Program-made: the position numbers and the translations under genes | The notes under the pieces: generated by a model | The model's database searches: none | Told to the model about the DNA's origin: nothing | What the model saw: the letters and a program-made list of their open reading frames with translations, nothing else | Shown: positions 1 to 10,877 of the stretch, in pieces | Position numbering within the stretch: the stretch's first letter is position 1 | Layout of the letters: each line of letters starts with the position of its first letter | Assembly (NCBI GenBank): GCA_037102815.1 | Contig: BTPP01000002.1 | Coordinates: 1,860,001 to 1,924,000, forward strand | Direction of reading: 5' to 3' | DNA length: 64,000 nt | Source of the DNA: Neurospora intermedia | Taxonomy: Eukaryota > Ascomycota > Sordariomycetes > Sordariales > Sordariaceae

Positions 1-2
1 CC

Positions 3-779
3 GAGCCCGTCTCCGGCTCTGATGCCTTCGCCCTCGCCACCCGCGCCGTCGAGACCGAGAACGGCTACAAGATCAACGGCAGCAAGATGTGGATCACCAA
101 CAGTATGGAGGCCGACTTCTTCATTGTTTTCGCCAATGTCGACCCCAGCAAGGGCTACCGCGGTATTACTGCCTTCATCGTCGAGAAGGGCATGAAGGGC
201 TTCAGCATCGCCAAGAAGGAGAAGAAGCTCGGCATTAAGGCCTCCAGCACGTGCGTGCTCAACTTTGACGACGTCGAGGTCCCCAAGGAGAACATTCTCG
301 GCAAGGTCGGCGAGGGCTACAAGTACGCCATTGGCATCCTCAACGAGGGCCGCATCGGTATCGGCGCCCAGATGACCGGTCTCGCGCTCGGTGCGTGGGA
401 GAACGCGGTCAAGTACGTGTGGAACGACCGCAAGCAGTTCGGCCAGCTCGTCGGCGAGTTCCAGGGCATGCAACACCAGATTGCCCAGTCCTACACCGAG
501 ATCGCCGCCGCGCGCGCGCTCGTCTACAACGCCGCTCGCAAGAAGGAGGCCGGCGAGGATTTCGTCATGGATGCCGCCATGGCCAAGCTCTACGCTTCCC
601 AGGTCGCCGGCCGCGTCTCCGGTCTCGCTGTCGAGTGGATGGGTGGCATGGGCTTCGTCCGTGAGGGTCTTGCCGAGAAGTTCTTCCGTGACAGCAAGAT
701 CGGTGCCATTTACGAAGGTACCAGCAACATCCAGCTTAACACTATTGCCAAGACCCTCCAGAAGCAGTACACTGCTTAA
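3..779 (+). CDS. Short/branched-chain acyl-CoA dehydrogenase, 3' part (5' end outside window)
   Basis: The frame is open from the first bases and ends at TAA 777-779, giving the last 258 residues of an acyl-CoA dehydrogenase. It opens with the substrate/FAD-loop motif SGSDAFAL and then GSKMWITN. The C-terminal helical domain carries the family signatures NEGRIGIGAQM, WMGGMGF and IYEGTSNIQLNTIAK. The glutamate of IYEG is at the position of the catalytic base in the ACADSB subfamily, and the ANVDP and ASSTC motifs also fit ACADSB better than the short-chain enzyme. The family oxidises short branched acyl-CoAs in mitochondria (isoleucine and valine breakdown) and passes electrons to ETF. The N-terminal domain and any targeting peptide lie upstream of the window. 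No intron is seen in this part. Confidence 0.93.
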   Translation, partial: EPVSGSDAFALATRAVETENGYKINGSKMWITNSMEADFFIVFANVDPSKGYRGITAFIVEKGMKGFSIAKKEKKLGIKASSTCVLNFDDVEVPKENILGKVGEGYKYAIGILNEGRIGIGAQMTGLALGAWENAVKYVWNDRKQFGQLVGEFQGMQHQIAQSYTEIAAARALVYNAARKKEAGEDFVMDAAMAKLYASQVAGRVSGLAVEWMGGMGFVREGLAEKFFRDSKIGAIYEGTSNIQLNTIAKTLQKQYTA

Positions 780-3659
780 GATGGCAGGTTGCCTGTCGAT
801 GTGTGTTTTGATGGTGGTGTTATATAAGGACGTGCATGTACATATTGGTTAGGATATCATGGAGTTAAGGGGATGCCGAGTTTCAAAAGGGGCAGGAAGC
901 ACCTTGTCATGATCTAGAATATTCAGCAAGCCATTCTTTTTCGGTTACTCGTTCCGGTTTCTTTCTGATTTTCATGATTTTTCGGTTTTATTTACATGAC
1001 TTTGGAGCCGTGCGAGACGCGATGATTCGTCGTACATTGATCTGGCTGGCAATGTTCATGAGACATGGGACTTTGATCGAACCCAACGTCCACAATGCTG
1101 TTATCACCCGTCAACACATGCAACAAGTACTTAGCTGACGCCCGTTTGCTGTCATTCATCCTGCGATATGTGCCTACGGACACTGACATGCGTTTGGCGC
1201 GCGCAACTAGTCTTCAAAGTGATTCCACTCGAGGATAAACGAGGACGAAGCCCATCGATGGAAAGTTGACGGGTCTCTTGATATTCGAACTCCTCGTCAT
1301 TTACAACTCTTTCCGGTTTATAAACCAGCTGTTTGGCCCAACCCTAGGGCCCTGCATCCCTGCATTCTCAAGCTAAACTTTGCGCATGATTTTCCAAAGC
1401 TTCGTTTACCACAGGTATCGAATGTCTACTGTGTCATTTGGATAGGAAACCAGTCGAGCCTTGGGACGAAATTCCAACTTGTTCGGCTTAGACAGTTTCC
1501 AGCTTATTTATCCCTAACCCGCAACCCATCATCACATTAGTGTAGTGTAGGTTGCATCCTAAGACATGGATAGGCACACCGTGACCGCTTTTCCTGCCGA
1601 GACTCTAGATGGGGTTTGTCTCCTCTGTCTCAAGTCGCCGTCATCATTGCCTAAATTCTTGCACATCAGGACTTTTCGGGAGATGGCGTTCTCAAAAGTC
1701 AGGCGGGTAACATGTGAGGTCTTTATACACAGATCAACCTTTTGAGATTTGTTAGTGCGAAACCTACAACGTCTTCTGACAAGGCAGAAAGAGGACATGA
1801 TTTTCCGGCGGTTCTATTGGTCCAAACCAAGCTAGAGTCGGGCAGGTTATGAACAACAATTAATGGTGTCCCCTACATATGTATCGCACCAAAACTTGAC
1901 TGTACTTATAGCAAGCAATAAGCAGGAATGGCGCTTACCTCTAACCATCTTGAAAGTGGTGAATGACTTTGAAAGTGCCATTCCAACAAACTTTTCGAGG
2001 GTGAACTGTTGACGGGTGAAAGAAAGTCGACTGCGTGATCAAAGTCCCCAAAGTGCGATTCGGCATGCCCAATCACAGCCCTCCAATCTCAAGCGGTTCA
2101 AGGTGCGCCACCAACTGAACTCCAGTGCACGCACCCGTTTCGATACTGCGCCCACTGACACCCCTCGGTCTCCGGGCTTCCAATCCCATGTCCCAACCAA
2201 GCCCAAGTGCGGAAGGGAAGTCCTACCAGCGCCCTGCACCACCAGTTCAACAGTCCTACGGTACGGTATCGGCATTCGGCGCATCAGGCAGACCAGGCCA
2301 TCCACTCCCGTCGTGACGGTGTCGTATAGGTATCGATGTGTGGAGGTGCCCGTCTCCTCCTGTTCGGGTAGTCATTGCCTGTGGCTGCCCAACAGTCAGT
2401 CTGTCTGTGTGAGCTGTGCGTGACATGCAAACAAAAGGGTTCCATTTCGAGAGGGTCGCGTCGCTGTTAGTGTTGTTGACTGTTGGAAAATGCGCCGATT
2501 CGGAACCATCTGATGCCAAGACGAGGCTATCGTAGATTTTTGTTAGTTCCCAAGAACAATCCCCCCTTTGGATGGGAAGGTAAAGAACACTGCATGGAAT
2601 AATGGGCTCGTCGCGCGTAAATTCAAAGAACAAACGGCGACTGTTGGCCTCGAGATTTCCCGCTTAGTATTCTGCGGTTCTCGTATCGTATCCCCAGGTG
2701 TATTGGATTTCATTGTTCTCGTGATATGTAATGGAAATACTAAAGAATGAAAGACACCAGCTAGCGGGCGAGGTACCTGACTGGGAACCCAAAGTCCAGT
2801 CGACAAATTGAAGTGTTGGACCAAAACCACGCGATCCCCGCCTCTTCAAGGGGAAAAGTGGACGTTGCTAACAAGGAAGTGACCTGCCCGCCTTTGCCCC
2901 GAACTGCCTGTGCGTACTTCGACCGCTCAGCGTGCAGTACCAGGCATCGTCGTCTTTCGTCTGGATGCCCACTGGCTGTTTGGCTCGTCGAATCGACAAG
3001 GGCCGCCGCCGCCAAACCTATGCGAAACACACAAAACCCCGCCATCGTTAGCATCATACCTCTCTCTGCAGTACCTGCTAATCTGCTGCCTTTCTTTGCA
3101 CGTTGAAGCCTCCTCGTTCAGCCAGTCGAAAAAGGCAGAACCCGCCTTTTCTCTCTGTTAATGATAATTGCTGCCCCGCCGCCACTATCTCCTTCATTAC
3201 CTACCTACCTGCCCGACCTCTTGGACTCTAGGTCCAGCAGCGTAGCACTCCAATCAGTGTCTACCTTATAAAGTGTCCATAGCACCTAGAGGTACCCTCG
3301 ACCTCCATCCATCCCTCCTGGCTGGACCTCCTTATCCGTCCTCGCTGCCAAGTTGCCTTCCTGGCTCGCATCGCCTTCCACCCGGGAAGTGCTCAACTGA
3401 ACCGTCCATCAACAACCACCACGACGCATCCGTTGCATGTCATACTGGCATGCCAGCAGCATTTTAGTCGTCCGGATCAAATCCCGATCGTCCTCCTTCT
3501 CCCTCCCTCCCCCCTCCCCCGCTCTCCCACTGCCGACACCGACTCCGACACCGTCACCGTCGGACATTAGTATTGCCAGGAGCATCTTTACCTTTCATCC
3601 TCTCCAAGTGATCCATCTCCCACCGTCACCATCGGTCCGCCGGGCCCAATACCGCCACC
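780..3659. other. Intergenic: 3' region of the dehydrogenase, then PKC promoter and leader
   Basis: No convincing gene was found on either strand in these 2.9 kb; the open frames are short, overlap each other and lack recognisable protein features. Bases about 3480-3650 are pyrimidine-rich (CT/CCT runs), typical of a fungal promoter or 5' leader. An out-of-frame ATG at 3437 opens a 107-codon frame running past the PKC start. It would be an overlapping upstream ORF if the transcript begins upstream of it. Confidence 0.6.
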
Positions 3660-6600
3660 ATGAACGACGAAGACAAGGTCCACGACATCTCCAAGAAGAT
3701 CGAGCGCGAAAAGGCTCTGATCAATGCTGCGCAGGCCATGCGCCAGCAAACAAACAATGAGCAGGTCCGCTCCAAGCTCGACACCCAGATGCGCGAAGGG
3801 AGGAGGAATCTCGAGTTCTTCGAGGAGAAGCTGCGCGAACTGCAGATGAGGAGACTCGGCCATGGCGTCGACAACATGTCGCTCGGTGCCAGCCCAATGT
3901 CCGGCTCCCACCGACAGTCCGTCGACGACTTCGAGGGCTACGGCGCCCCCTCTCCTCCCCCCAAGGAAGACGTACGCGGCCACAGCTCTCACCAGAGTCA
4001 GGGCAGCGGTCCTCTGATGCCCACCTCTGCTCCTTATCCCGGTGGTCCTCCTGATTCTACTGTTCCGCGGGCGCGTCCTAATTACACGAGGCTCGGTAAG
4101 TTGAACACCTTCCTTGGACCAATCCCCTCTTAGATACATTCTGTGTAACTGACGTTGAGGGAACTACAGATCTAATCAAGTTCGATACCCCACATCTTGG
4201 ACCTCGCATCCAGCTGATGTTGTCCCAAATTCAGTTCAAGCTCAACGTGGAAGAACAGTACCTAAAGGGCATTGAGAAAATGGTACAGCTCTATCAGATG
4301 GAAGGCGATAAGAAGAGCAAGCTTGACGCTGCCGCCAAGCGTGTCGAAAGTAAACAAAAGATTGTTCTCTTGAAGCAGGCACTCAAGAGATATGAAGAGT
4401 TGCACATCGACATTGATGTTGATGGTCCAGATGGTATAATTCCTTCCCCCTCATGCTGCTTTCGCCAGTACTCCTTTTACTAATTTAAATTCAACTGTAG
4501 ACGACAGCATCAACCTGCCAGCCCTTAGGAAACCCCTGAGCGGTACTCTTTCTATTCGCATTCTGGCTGTAAAGGATGTCGACCATGCGCCCCTCGGTCG
4601 TTTCGCTCGCTCCCCCGAAACATTCATCGCTGTTAAGGCCGAAGATATAGTTGTTGCGCGCACAAAGCCTTCACGAAACGACAAGTGGGAAGCCGAATTC
4701 CACACTTTCCCGGTCGATAAGACGAACGAAATCGAGTTTACGGTTTATGATAAGCCCGCCGAGCACCCCGTGCCTATCGCCATGCTCTGGGTCCGAATTT
4801 CGGACATCGTTGAGGAACTTCGCCGAAAGAAGATCGAGGCCGAAATGACGTCCGCAGGTTGGGTTTCGGCAGACCGCGTTGGCTCCAGAGCTCCTCCGCC
4901 GCAATTCCCAATGGGCGCCCAGAGTCCTCAGTTTGCGGCACCGCCTACATCCCCTGGATCGCAGGAGCAAAATACCATGATCCCACCCCAGGCGCCCCCG
5001 CCATCCCAAGTTGTTTCACAGCCAGTAGACGGTTGGTTCAACCTGGAGCCTTATGGCCAGATCCACCTCAGTTTTAACTTCATCAAGGGGGCTCGTCCCC
5101 AGGGCATGGACAGGCTGGGTCGCAAGGGTGCCGTCCGCCAGCGCAAGGAGGAAGTCCACGAGATGTATGGACACAAGTTTGTCCAGAAGCAGTTCTACAA
5201 CATTATGCGCTGTGCGCTATGCGGCGATTTCCTCAAGTACTCCGCTGGTATGCAGTGCGAGGATTGCAAGTACACTTGCCACACCAAGTGCTACACCAGC
5301 GTTGTTACCAAGTGTATCAGCAAGAGTAATGCCGAGACTGATCCTGACGAGGAAAAGATCAATCACCGCATCCCCCATCGCTTCATTCCTTTCTCCAACC
5401 TTACTGCCAACTGGTGCTGCCACTGCGGTTACATGCTACCAATTGGATCCAAGAAGAACTCGAGGAAATGTTCAGGTATGTCGAGTTCGCCCCTGTTTCG
5501 GAGCCCCATATGCTGACAATTATGACAGAATGTGCTCTTACAGCCCACGCGCAATGCGTGCATCTTGTTCCTGACTTCTGTGGCATGTCCATGGCTGTCG
5601 CCAACCAGATCTTGGAGGGTATGCGAACGCAGAAGAAGACTCATAAGGATAAGGCGTCCTCGATGAGTGAGCGTACTCTTAGGCCGGGAAGCAAAACTTC
5701 CATCTCGTCCGGGTCGATCGCTCAGGCATCGACGTATAGCGGTTCGACTGCTTATACGTCGATCGCTTCGCCTGAGGCAACTGAGGCTGCCAAGCTCATG
5801 TACAGCCAGACAACGCCCAGGCCAGGCGGCCCCGACAGGACCTCTACCAGCTCAACAACCGCCTCGGCAGCTGCGGCTGCGGCTATGGCACCAAAGCATA
5901 GCTCTCAGCCTTCGCAAGCCGGATCGATACCCGACTTTGGTGGTTCCCCCGGCTATGGACGACCGGATTCTCGAGACGACGAGTACTCCGCCCAGCAGCA
6001 GCAGGGATATGGCTCGCCGCAGCAACGGAAGTATAACCCGGCGGACTACGCTAATATCGACGCCTACTCAAGCCCACCTCAGGCTCGTCCCCAACAGCAA
6101 CAGCAGCAGCAACAGCAGACACCTCAGCAGGTCTCACCAATGTATCAGCAGAATCCTCAGACGCCTATTAACAAGCCTCAGCCTGTGGCGCCATCCTATG
6201 ATAACCAGGTGGTACCGTCCGCCTCCGGAGTGCCAGTTCCGACTAAGAAGCCGCTACCATCGGCCACTGACCCCGGCACGGGTATGAGAATCGGTCTTGA
6301 CCATTTCAACTTCCTCGCTGTGCTTGGTAAGGGTAACTTCGGCAAGGTCATGCTTGCGGAGACCAAGAAGAGCCGCAAGTTGTATGCCATCAAGGTGTTG
6401 AAGAAGGAGTTTATCATCGAGAATGACGAAGTGGAAAGCATCAGGTCGGAGAAGCGCGTCTTCCTGATTGCCAACCGCGAGCGTCACCCCTTCCTGACAA
6501 ACCTCCATGCCTGCTTCCAGACTGAGACAAGAGTCTACTTCGTTATGGAGTATATCAGCGGTGGTGATTTGATGTTGCACATTCAGCGTGGAATGTTTGG

Positions 6601-7402
6601 TACCAAGCGTGCTCAGTAAGTTCTTTGTCTCTTCTGAAGTTACTGCAGTGACTAACTCGTTCCAGATTCTACGCCGCTGAGGTCTGCTTGGCACTCAAGT
6701 ACTTCCACGAGAACGGCGTCATTTACCGTGATCTGAAGCTTGACAACATTCTCTTGACTCTTGACGGACACATCAAGATTGCCGACTACGGTCTGTGCAA
6801 GGAGGACATGTGGTACGGTTCGACCACGAGCACCTTCTGCGGTACTCCCGAATTCATGGCGCCCGAGATTCTCCTGGACAAGAAGTACGGCAGGGCGGTT
6901 GACTGGTGGGCATTTGGCGTTCTGATCTACCAGATGCTACTCCAGCAATCCCCATTCCGTGGTGAAGACGAGGACGAAATCTACGATGCCATTCTGGCCG
7001 ACGAGCCGCTTTACCCTATTCACATGCCCAGAGACAGCGTGTCGATTCTGCAGAAGCTGCTCACGCGCGAGCCTGACCAGCGTCTGGGTAGCGGCCCGAC
7101 CGACGCCCAGGAGATCATGTCGCAGCCCTTCTTCAGGAACATCAACTGGGACGACATCTACCACAAGCGGGTGCAGCCGCCCTTCCTGCCCCAGATCAAG
7201 AGCGCGACGGATACGAGTAACTTTGATAGCGAGTTTACTAGTGTCACTCCGGTGCTCACACCCGTTCAGTCAGGTAAGTTCTATCACATCAGAATCCAAC
7301 TACGCAATTTTCTCGTAACTAACCCCGTTCGTTTGTATAGTCCTCTCTCAAGCCATGCAAGAAGAGTTCAGAGGCTTCTCGTACACGGCCGACTTTGAGT
7401 AA
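3660..7402 (+). CDS. pkc1: Protein kinase C (fungal Pkc1), 6 exons, 1143 aa
   Basis: Exons: 3660-4095, 4170-4433, 4501-5475, 5529-6615, 6666-7273 and 7341-7402; every junction is GT-AG and keeps the frame. Domain order is that of fungal Pkc1. Two HR1 coiled-coil Rho-binding repeats occupy about residues 1-220 and a C2 domain starts near 247. Two C1 zinc fingers follow (H458 to about 507, and about 526-576, with the spaced Cys/His pattern). A Gln/Ser-rich linker with a CAG run precedes the kinase domain at about 817-1076: GKGNFGKV loop, YRDLKLDN near 941, GTPEFMAPE near 980. The C-terminus carries the AGC turn motif (VLTPVQS) and hydrophobic motif FRGFSY, ending TADFE. In the family, Rho1-GTP activates Pkc1, which drives the cell-wall-integrity MAP kinase cascade and hyphal growth. 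Length matches the usual 1100-1200. The ATG lies in a CCACCATGA context. Confidence 0.97.
6091..6119. repeat. CAG/CAA run in PKC linker
   Basis: A short run of CAG and CAA codons encodes polyglutamine in the disordered linker between the C1 domains and the kinase domain of PKC. Confidence 0.85.
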
Positions 7403-8339
7403 ACAAGCTTGTGTTGTCTCGTTTTGTTCAAGTCGATAGGCGGTGTGCTAGTATTGTTGGAGGATGATGAACACGTACCAAAGTTGGGTGCGTGGCGAGC
7501 AACGTAGTGTGGTGATGCTATAAAAAGGAGAAGAATCGGTACCACAAGGCGGGACCAAGGTTGTGGTGGTGTGGGCTGAAGGTTGAGAAGAAGATCTAAT
7601 AGTTATTGAACAATACTTAACCTATAGAAAGAGAAAGAAGAACAAGCGAAATGATAAAGCCTTTCGATTCGGGGGTGGTTTGGAAGTTTAGACTCGAGGT
7701 TGCACACACGAAAGAGAAGGTTTAGTTGCTTTTCACTTTTTTTGGTTGAACACTGGTTCGGGCTTTTACTTAGAGATCTTGAAGTCAGCGTTGTTTGAGA
7801 TACCATCATGGAAGAGTTTGCTATTAAGTAAGGGGTTGTTCGTCGGTGTGTATTGTACACTAGAAGAGTAGGTAGTGGTAGATTGTCTTCCTCTTCAGTC
7901 TAAACCCTCCCCGTGTGTTTATTCTTCGTCTCTTTGTCTTCTCAAAAATTGCCGCCGATTAAATAAGTACGATGTGAGGATGGCCAATGTATACAAGAAG
8001 AAAGGTCTGTCAGTCTATATACATCATCATTCATCATATAAGATATAGATATAAAACAAATAAAAAGAAGAAGTCATGCTGCAACAACAACAACAACAAC
8101 AATAACAACAACACCAGCTTACAACATCATACAACACAACAACATTCAACCGCAACCAAGCAACCAAGCAACCAGCGTTCTAGTAAAAAAGCCCGCTCCC
8201 TTGCTTCTTCCCTTCCAATGCAGCTAAAATCTTTTTTTAAGACACACACACACGGCAACACGAAAACCGCCCCCCAAAAGCTCTAATCTATTCGTTAAAG
8301 GGTGACATATAAAAAAATAGAAAATCAAGTCACATCAAA
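7403..8339. other. Convergent 3' region between PKC and she9
   Basis: AT-rich sequence holding the 3' ends of both neighbouring genes. A 99-codon open frame at 7987-8286 is built mostly on A-rich and CAA-repeat DNA and reads as low-complexity Asn/Thr/Gln. I do not regard it as a gene. Confidence 0.6.
8082..8116. repeat. (CAA)n microsatellite
   Basis: Roughly eleven CAA units with one interruption (AATAACAAC), in the 3' untranslated/intergenic region between PKC and she9. Confidence 0.9.
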
Positions 8340-9986
8340 TCATGCCTTCCCGCTTCCACTGCTGCGCAAAACAAAAAACGCAACGCTGGCTACCACCGCC
8401 GCACCCGTCGCCGCGCTCTCCAGGGCCAGTAGCGACACGTCTCGCATCTTGAGATCTATCCTCCTGTCGCTGTAGAGGTCGACGACGGCGGCCTTGATTT
8501 GTTGAGGGTCCGAGAGCGTTTGTTGCCATTTTTGGGCGGTTTGCTTCCACGTTAGTGGTGGTTGTTGCGGTTCTTCTTGTGTCTCTGGTGTTTGTTGTTG
8601 TTGTTGTTGTTGTTGTTGGGCGGTGGCGGCAGCCTCTTCCGCGGCCTCCTCGGCGGCGGCGGCCATGAACTCTGCGCCAATGTCCATCTCGACTTCTCCT
8701 TCCGTTCTTCCTCCTCCTCCTCCCTGGGGGTCCCCAGAAGAAGACGAAGTAGACGCCAACGCTTTAATTTCTCTCTCCTGCTCCATCAACCTCGCCAAAT
8801 GCGCCGTCTCTCGCAACCCACTCGCCTCCAGCGCCTGCCTCACTTGGCCCAATTCATGTCTGACCTCGTCAATCACCCCCTTTTCGTTCTCGGCAATGCC
8901 TTTCATCAACCGCTTCCTTCGCCACGGCTCGGCAACGAACTGCAGCACCAGGAAAAGCAAAACGTTGACACCCATCAGTCCCCACGTGCCCCACGTCGAC
9001 TGCCGCCTGATTCGATCGCTCCAGATTTGTTCCTCGTGGTACCGCTTGAGTATCCCGGCGTTCAAGTCGGCGGACAATCGCGACTCTTCGGTTTCGGCTT
9101 CGGTCAACTCCTGCGCTGCTTGCGCCACTTGCGCTTCCAGCTCGTGGTCGAGGCGGTACAGGCTCGTGAAGCGTTCCAGGTCGAGTGGGTTCCACGTATC
9201 CTTCCGAGCCAAAAGCGTGGTCACCTCGCGCTGCGTCGATGCCCGATGCATGGTCAAGCTCTTGTAGTTGTGTCGGGCGTCGCGCAAGCGAGACTGGGCT
9301 TGCCCGTGGGCGACTTCCAGCTCGGCGTTTTTCCGCTTGATTTGCTCAATGGCTGAGTACCCCGTGAGATCGTTGAGGGTTTGGGTGGCGGTTAGGAGAC
9401 GGGTTTGGAAGTTGTCCATTATGGTGGAGAAGCGGGCGGAGAGGCGGGCGCGGTGGGCTTCGGTGCGGGAGGGGAGTTCGGGTTGGGCTGTGTCATTGTT
9501 GCCGTTTTCTGTGGTGGCCTCTGATGTAGTAGTAGTAGTCTCGGACGACGAGTTGGCGCTGTCGCTGGTGGAAGCGCTGAACACGTCGGACTCGGAAGAC
9601 TTGGAGGTTTCGGACTCGGAAGCAGCTGTGTGTGTTTCTGTTTCGGACTTAGTGGTGGCATCGGTGGTGTCTTCTTTGGCTGACCCTGACGATGGAGCCT
9701 CGGTCTGCGCCGGGGGAGGTGGTGGCATGAAGATGACATTGGAGGATTCGGTCTCCTTGTTGTTCTTATTCTCGGGGGTGTCTTTGGGAGGTTGGGTCGA
9801 GAAGAAAAGACGGCCGTCGTGGATGGATAGGCGAAGCGTGCCCTGGCGCATACCGCTTATCGAGGGGTTTATCGATCTTCGTGGTAGGGAAGCGAATTGG
9901 GAGAGAGGACGACCGGATGATAATGCGCCGGTGCCCCTCCAAGAGGAAGGGCGCGCAGCTAGTCGGATAGCTGTAGTGGAGGACAT
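8340..9986 (-). CDS. she9: She9/Mdm33 family mitochondrial inner-membrane protein, 548 aa
   Basis: Single exon with stop at 8340-8342. The frame runs open upstream for 94 further codons, but the ATG at 9986 (MSSTTAIRLAAR) starts an Arg/Ser-rich presequence and is the best start. Next comes a Ser/Thr/Glu-rich disordered stretch, then the conserved She9 core at about residues 180-355. The core contains LSARFSTIMDNFQ, a long coiled coil with RASTQREVTTLLARKD and WNPLDLERFTSLYR, and a membrane segment near 332 (GLMGVNVLLFLVLQF) followed by EPWRRKRLM. A second hydrophobic segment sits near the C-terminus (about 520-545). A polyglutamine run lies near 460. Yeast She9/Mdm33 is an inner-membrane coiled-coil protein affecting mitochondrial shape and inner-membrane fission; that role is transferred by homology. 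Confidence 0.93.
   Translation of the reverse strand: MSSTTAIRLAARPSSWRGTGALSSGRPLSQFASLPRRSINPSISGMRQGTLRLSIHDGRLFFSTQPPKDTPENKNNKETESSNVIFMPPPPPAQTEAPSSGSAKEDTTDATTKSETETHTAASESETSKSSESDVFSASTSDSANSSSETTTTTSEATTENGNNDTAQPELPSRTEAHRARLSARFSTIMDNFQTRLLTATQTLNDLTGYSAIEQIKRKNAELEVAHGQAQSRLRDARHNYKSLTMHRASTQREVTTLLARKDTWNPLDLERFTSLYRLDHELEAQVAQAAQELTEAETEESRLSADLNAGILKRYHEEQIWSDRIRRQSTWGTWGLMGVNVLLFLVLQFVAEPWRRKRLMKGIAENEKGVIDEVRHELGQVRQALEASGLRETAHLARLMEQEREIKALASTSSSSGDPQGGGGGRTEGEVEMDIGAEFMAAAAEEAAEEAAATAQQQQQQQQQTPETQEEPQQPPLTWKQTAQKWQQTLSDPQQIKAAVVDLYSDRRIDLKMRDVSLLALESAATGAAVVASVAFFVLRSSGSGKA
8592..8618. repeat. TTG/CAA run encoding polyQ in She9
   Basis: Nine tandem TTG units on the plus strand read as CAA glutamine codons in She9 on the minus strand, between its two hydrophobic segments. 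Confidence 0.88.
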
Positions 9987-10411
9987 TGTGTATCCTATGT
10001 GTTTGAGAGAGTCAGAGAAAGAGAAAGAGAGAGTCGGTTGCCCAACCCAGACCAGACGGGGGCGGAGAGAGAAGGAGATCTGGGTTAGTTGCAACGATGT
10101 TCGGCGGTTGATTGCGGTTGAGTGGTGCCAACAATCGCGCGACTTGGGGGACTTGGGGGGGAATTGCCGGCAACTTGACGAGGAACCGGCAGCCGGAGGA
10201 GAGAGCTCGCTGTCGAGCCAATTCCAACTGGTCAATCCCACTTTCTCCCAATTCCATCCCAATTCCACCCAATCGGCCCCACCAAGCTGGACTATTCTGC
10301 CGTTCGATATCCCCTCAAGACGCCCTCACCGCCTTTCACTCAAGAGTCTTGGAATAACGTCATTAGACAACCCTAACCCTTTTTCTTGCTGTTCCCCTTA
10401 GCACTCAGGGA
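9987..10411. other. Upstream region of she9
   Basis: Probable 5' leader and promoter of she9 on the minus strand. The she9 frame stays open to 10268, but those extra codons (Trp/Ser-rich, no family similarity) are judged to be leader. Confidence 0.5.
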
Positions 10412-10687
10412 CTATCCCCGTTTGGGCATCACGACCAAAACAAAACCCCTGAATCCCTCGTCGTCGTTGACAATGACCAAGGGGCCCAAGTCGACGTGAT
10501 ACACTCGTCCGCCGGAAGGGTCCGGCATCACCAACATGCGGACATTGCACTCCAAGGCGACTCGCAATGACGTTTTCCCTTCTATGTCTGATGCACTCGT
10601 CCAAATTCTCCAAGGGTCCGTCACCCGGTAGTCCGGGAGTTGTCGCCCGTCCCTCTGCCTTGACTCTCCGGTTGTTGAGGTCTTCAT
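10412..10687 (-). CDS. Possible small hypothetical protein, 91 aa
   Basis: An ATG-started frame (MKTSTTGESRQRDG) of 91 codons with mixed charged and hydrophobic composition; the C-terminal half is hydrophobic (LGPLVIVNDDEGFRGFVLVV). I do not recognise it. It lies on the same strand as she9, 425 bp upstream of its start, and shares about 190 bp with the gene starting at 10878 as a divergent promoter. There is no cysteine pattern, signal peptide or intron signal. It could be a genuine small gene, an upstream ORF of a longer she9 transcript, or chance. Confidence 0.25.
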   Translation of the reverse strand: MKTSTTGESRQRDGRQLPDYRVTDPWRIWTSASDIEGKTSLRVALECNVRMLVMPDPSGGRVYHVDLGPLVIVNDDEGFRGFVLVVMPKRG

Positions 10688-10877
10688 GATGGCTTTTCTC
10701 TTCCTTTCAGTATCGTTGCGTTAGAGACCCAGAGCTCATGGATTTTCCCTTGGCTTGAAAGAAAAAATTCTCTTTCGGCAACTTCCATCCGGTTCATCCT
10801 TTCCGTCTCTTTGCGGACATCATCGAACTCTCAACCTACCTGATCCTTTGATATTTGCTCATACTTTCACATAGGGA

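Noticed and set aside
8562-9356. 264-codon plus-strand frame opposite she9
   Set aside because: Begins in the antisense of the polyQ run (polyleucine) and mirrors the coiled coil; no independent features.
9268-10401. 377-codon plus-strand frame opposite she9
   Set aside because: Antisense of the She9 coding sequence; composition is a mirror of its Ser/Thr/Glu-rich part and no domain is visible.
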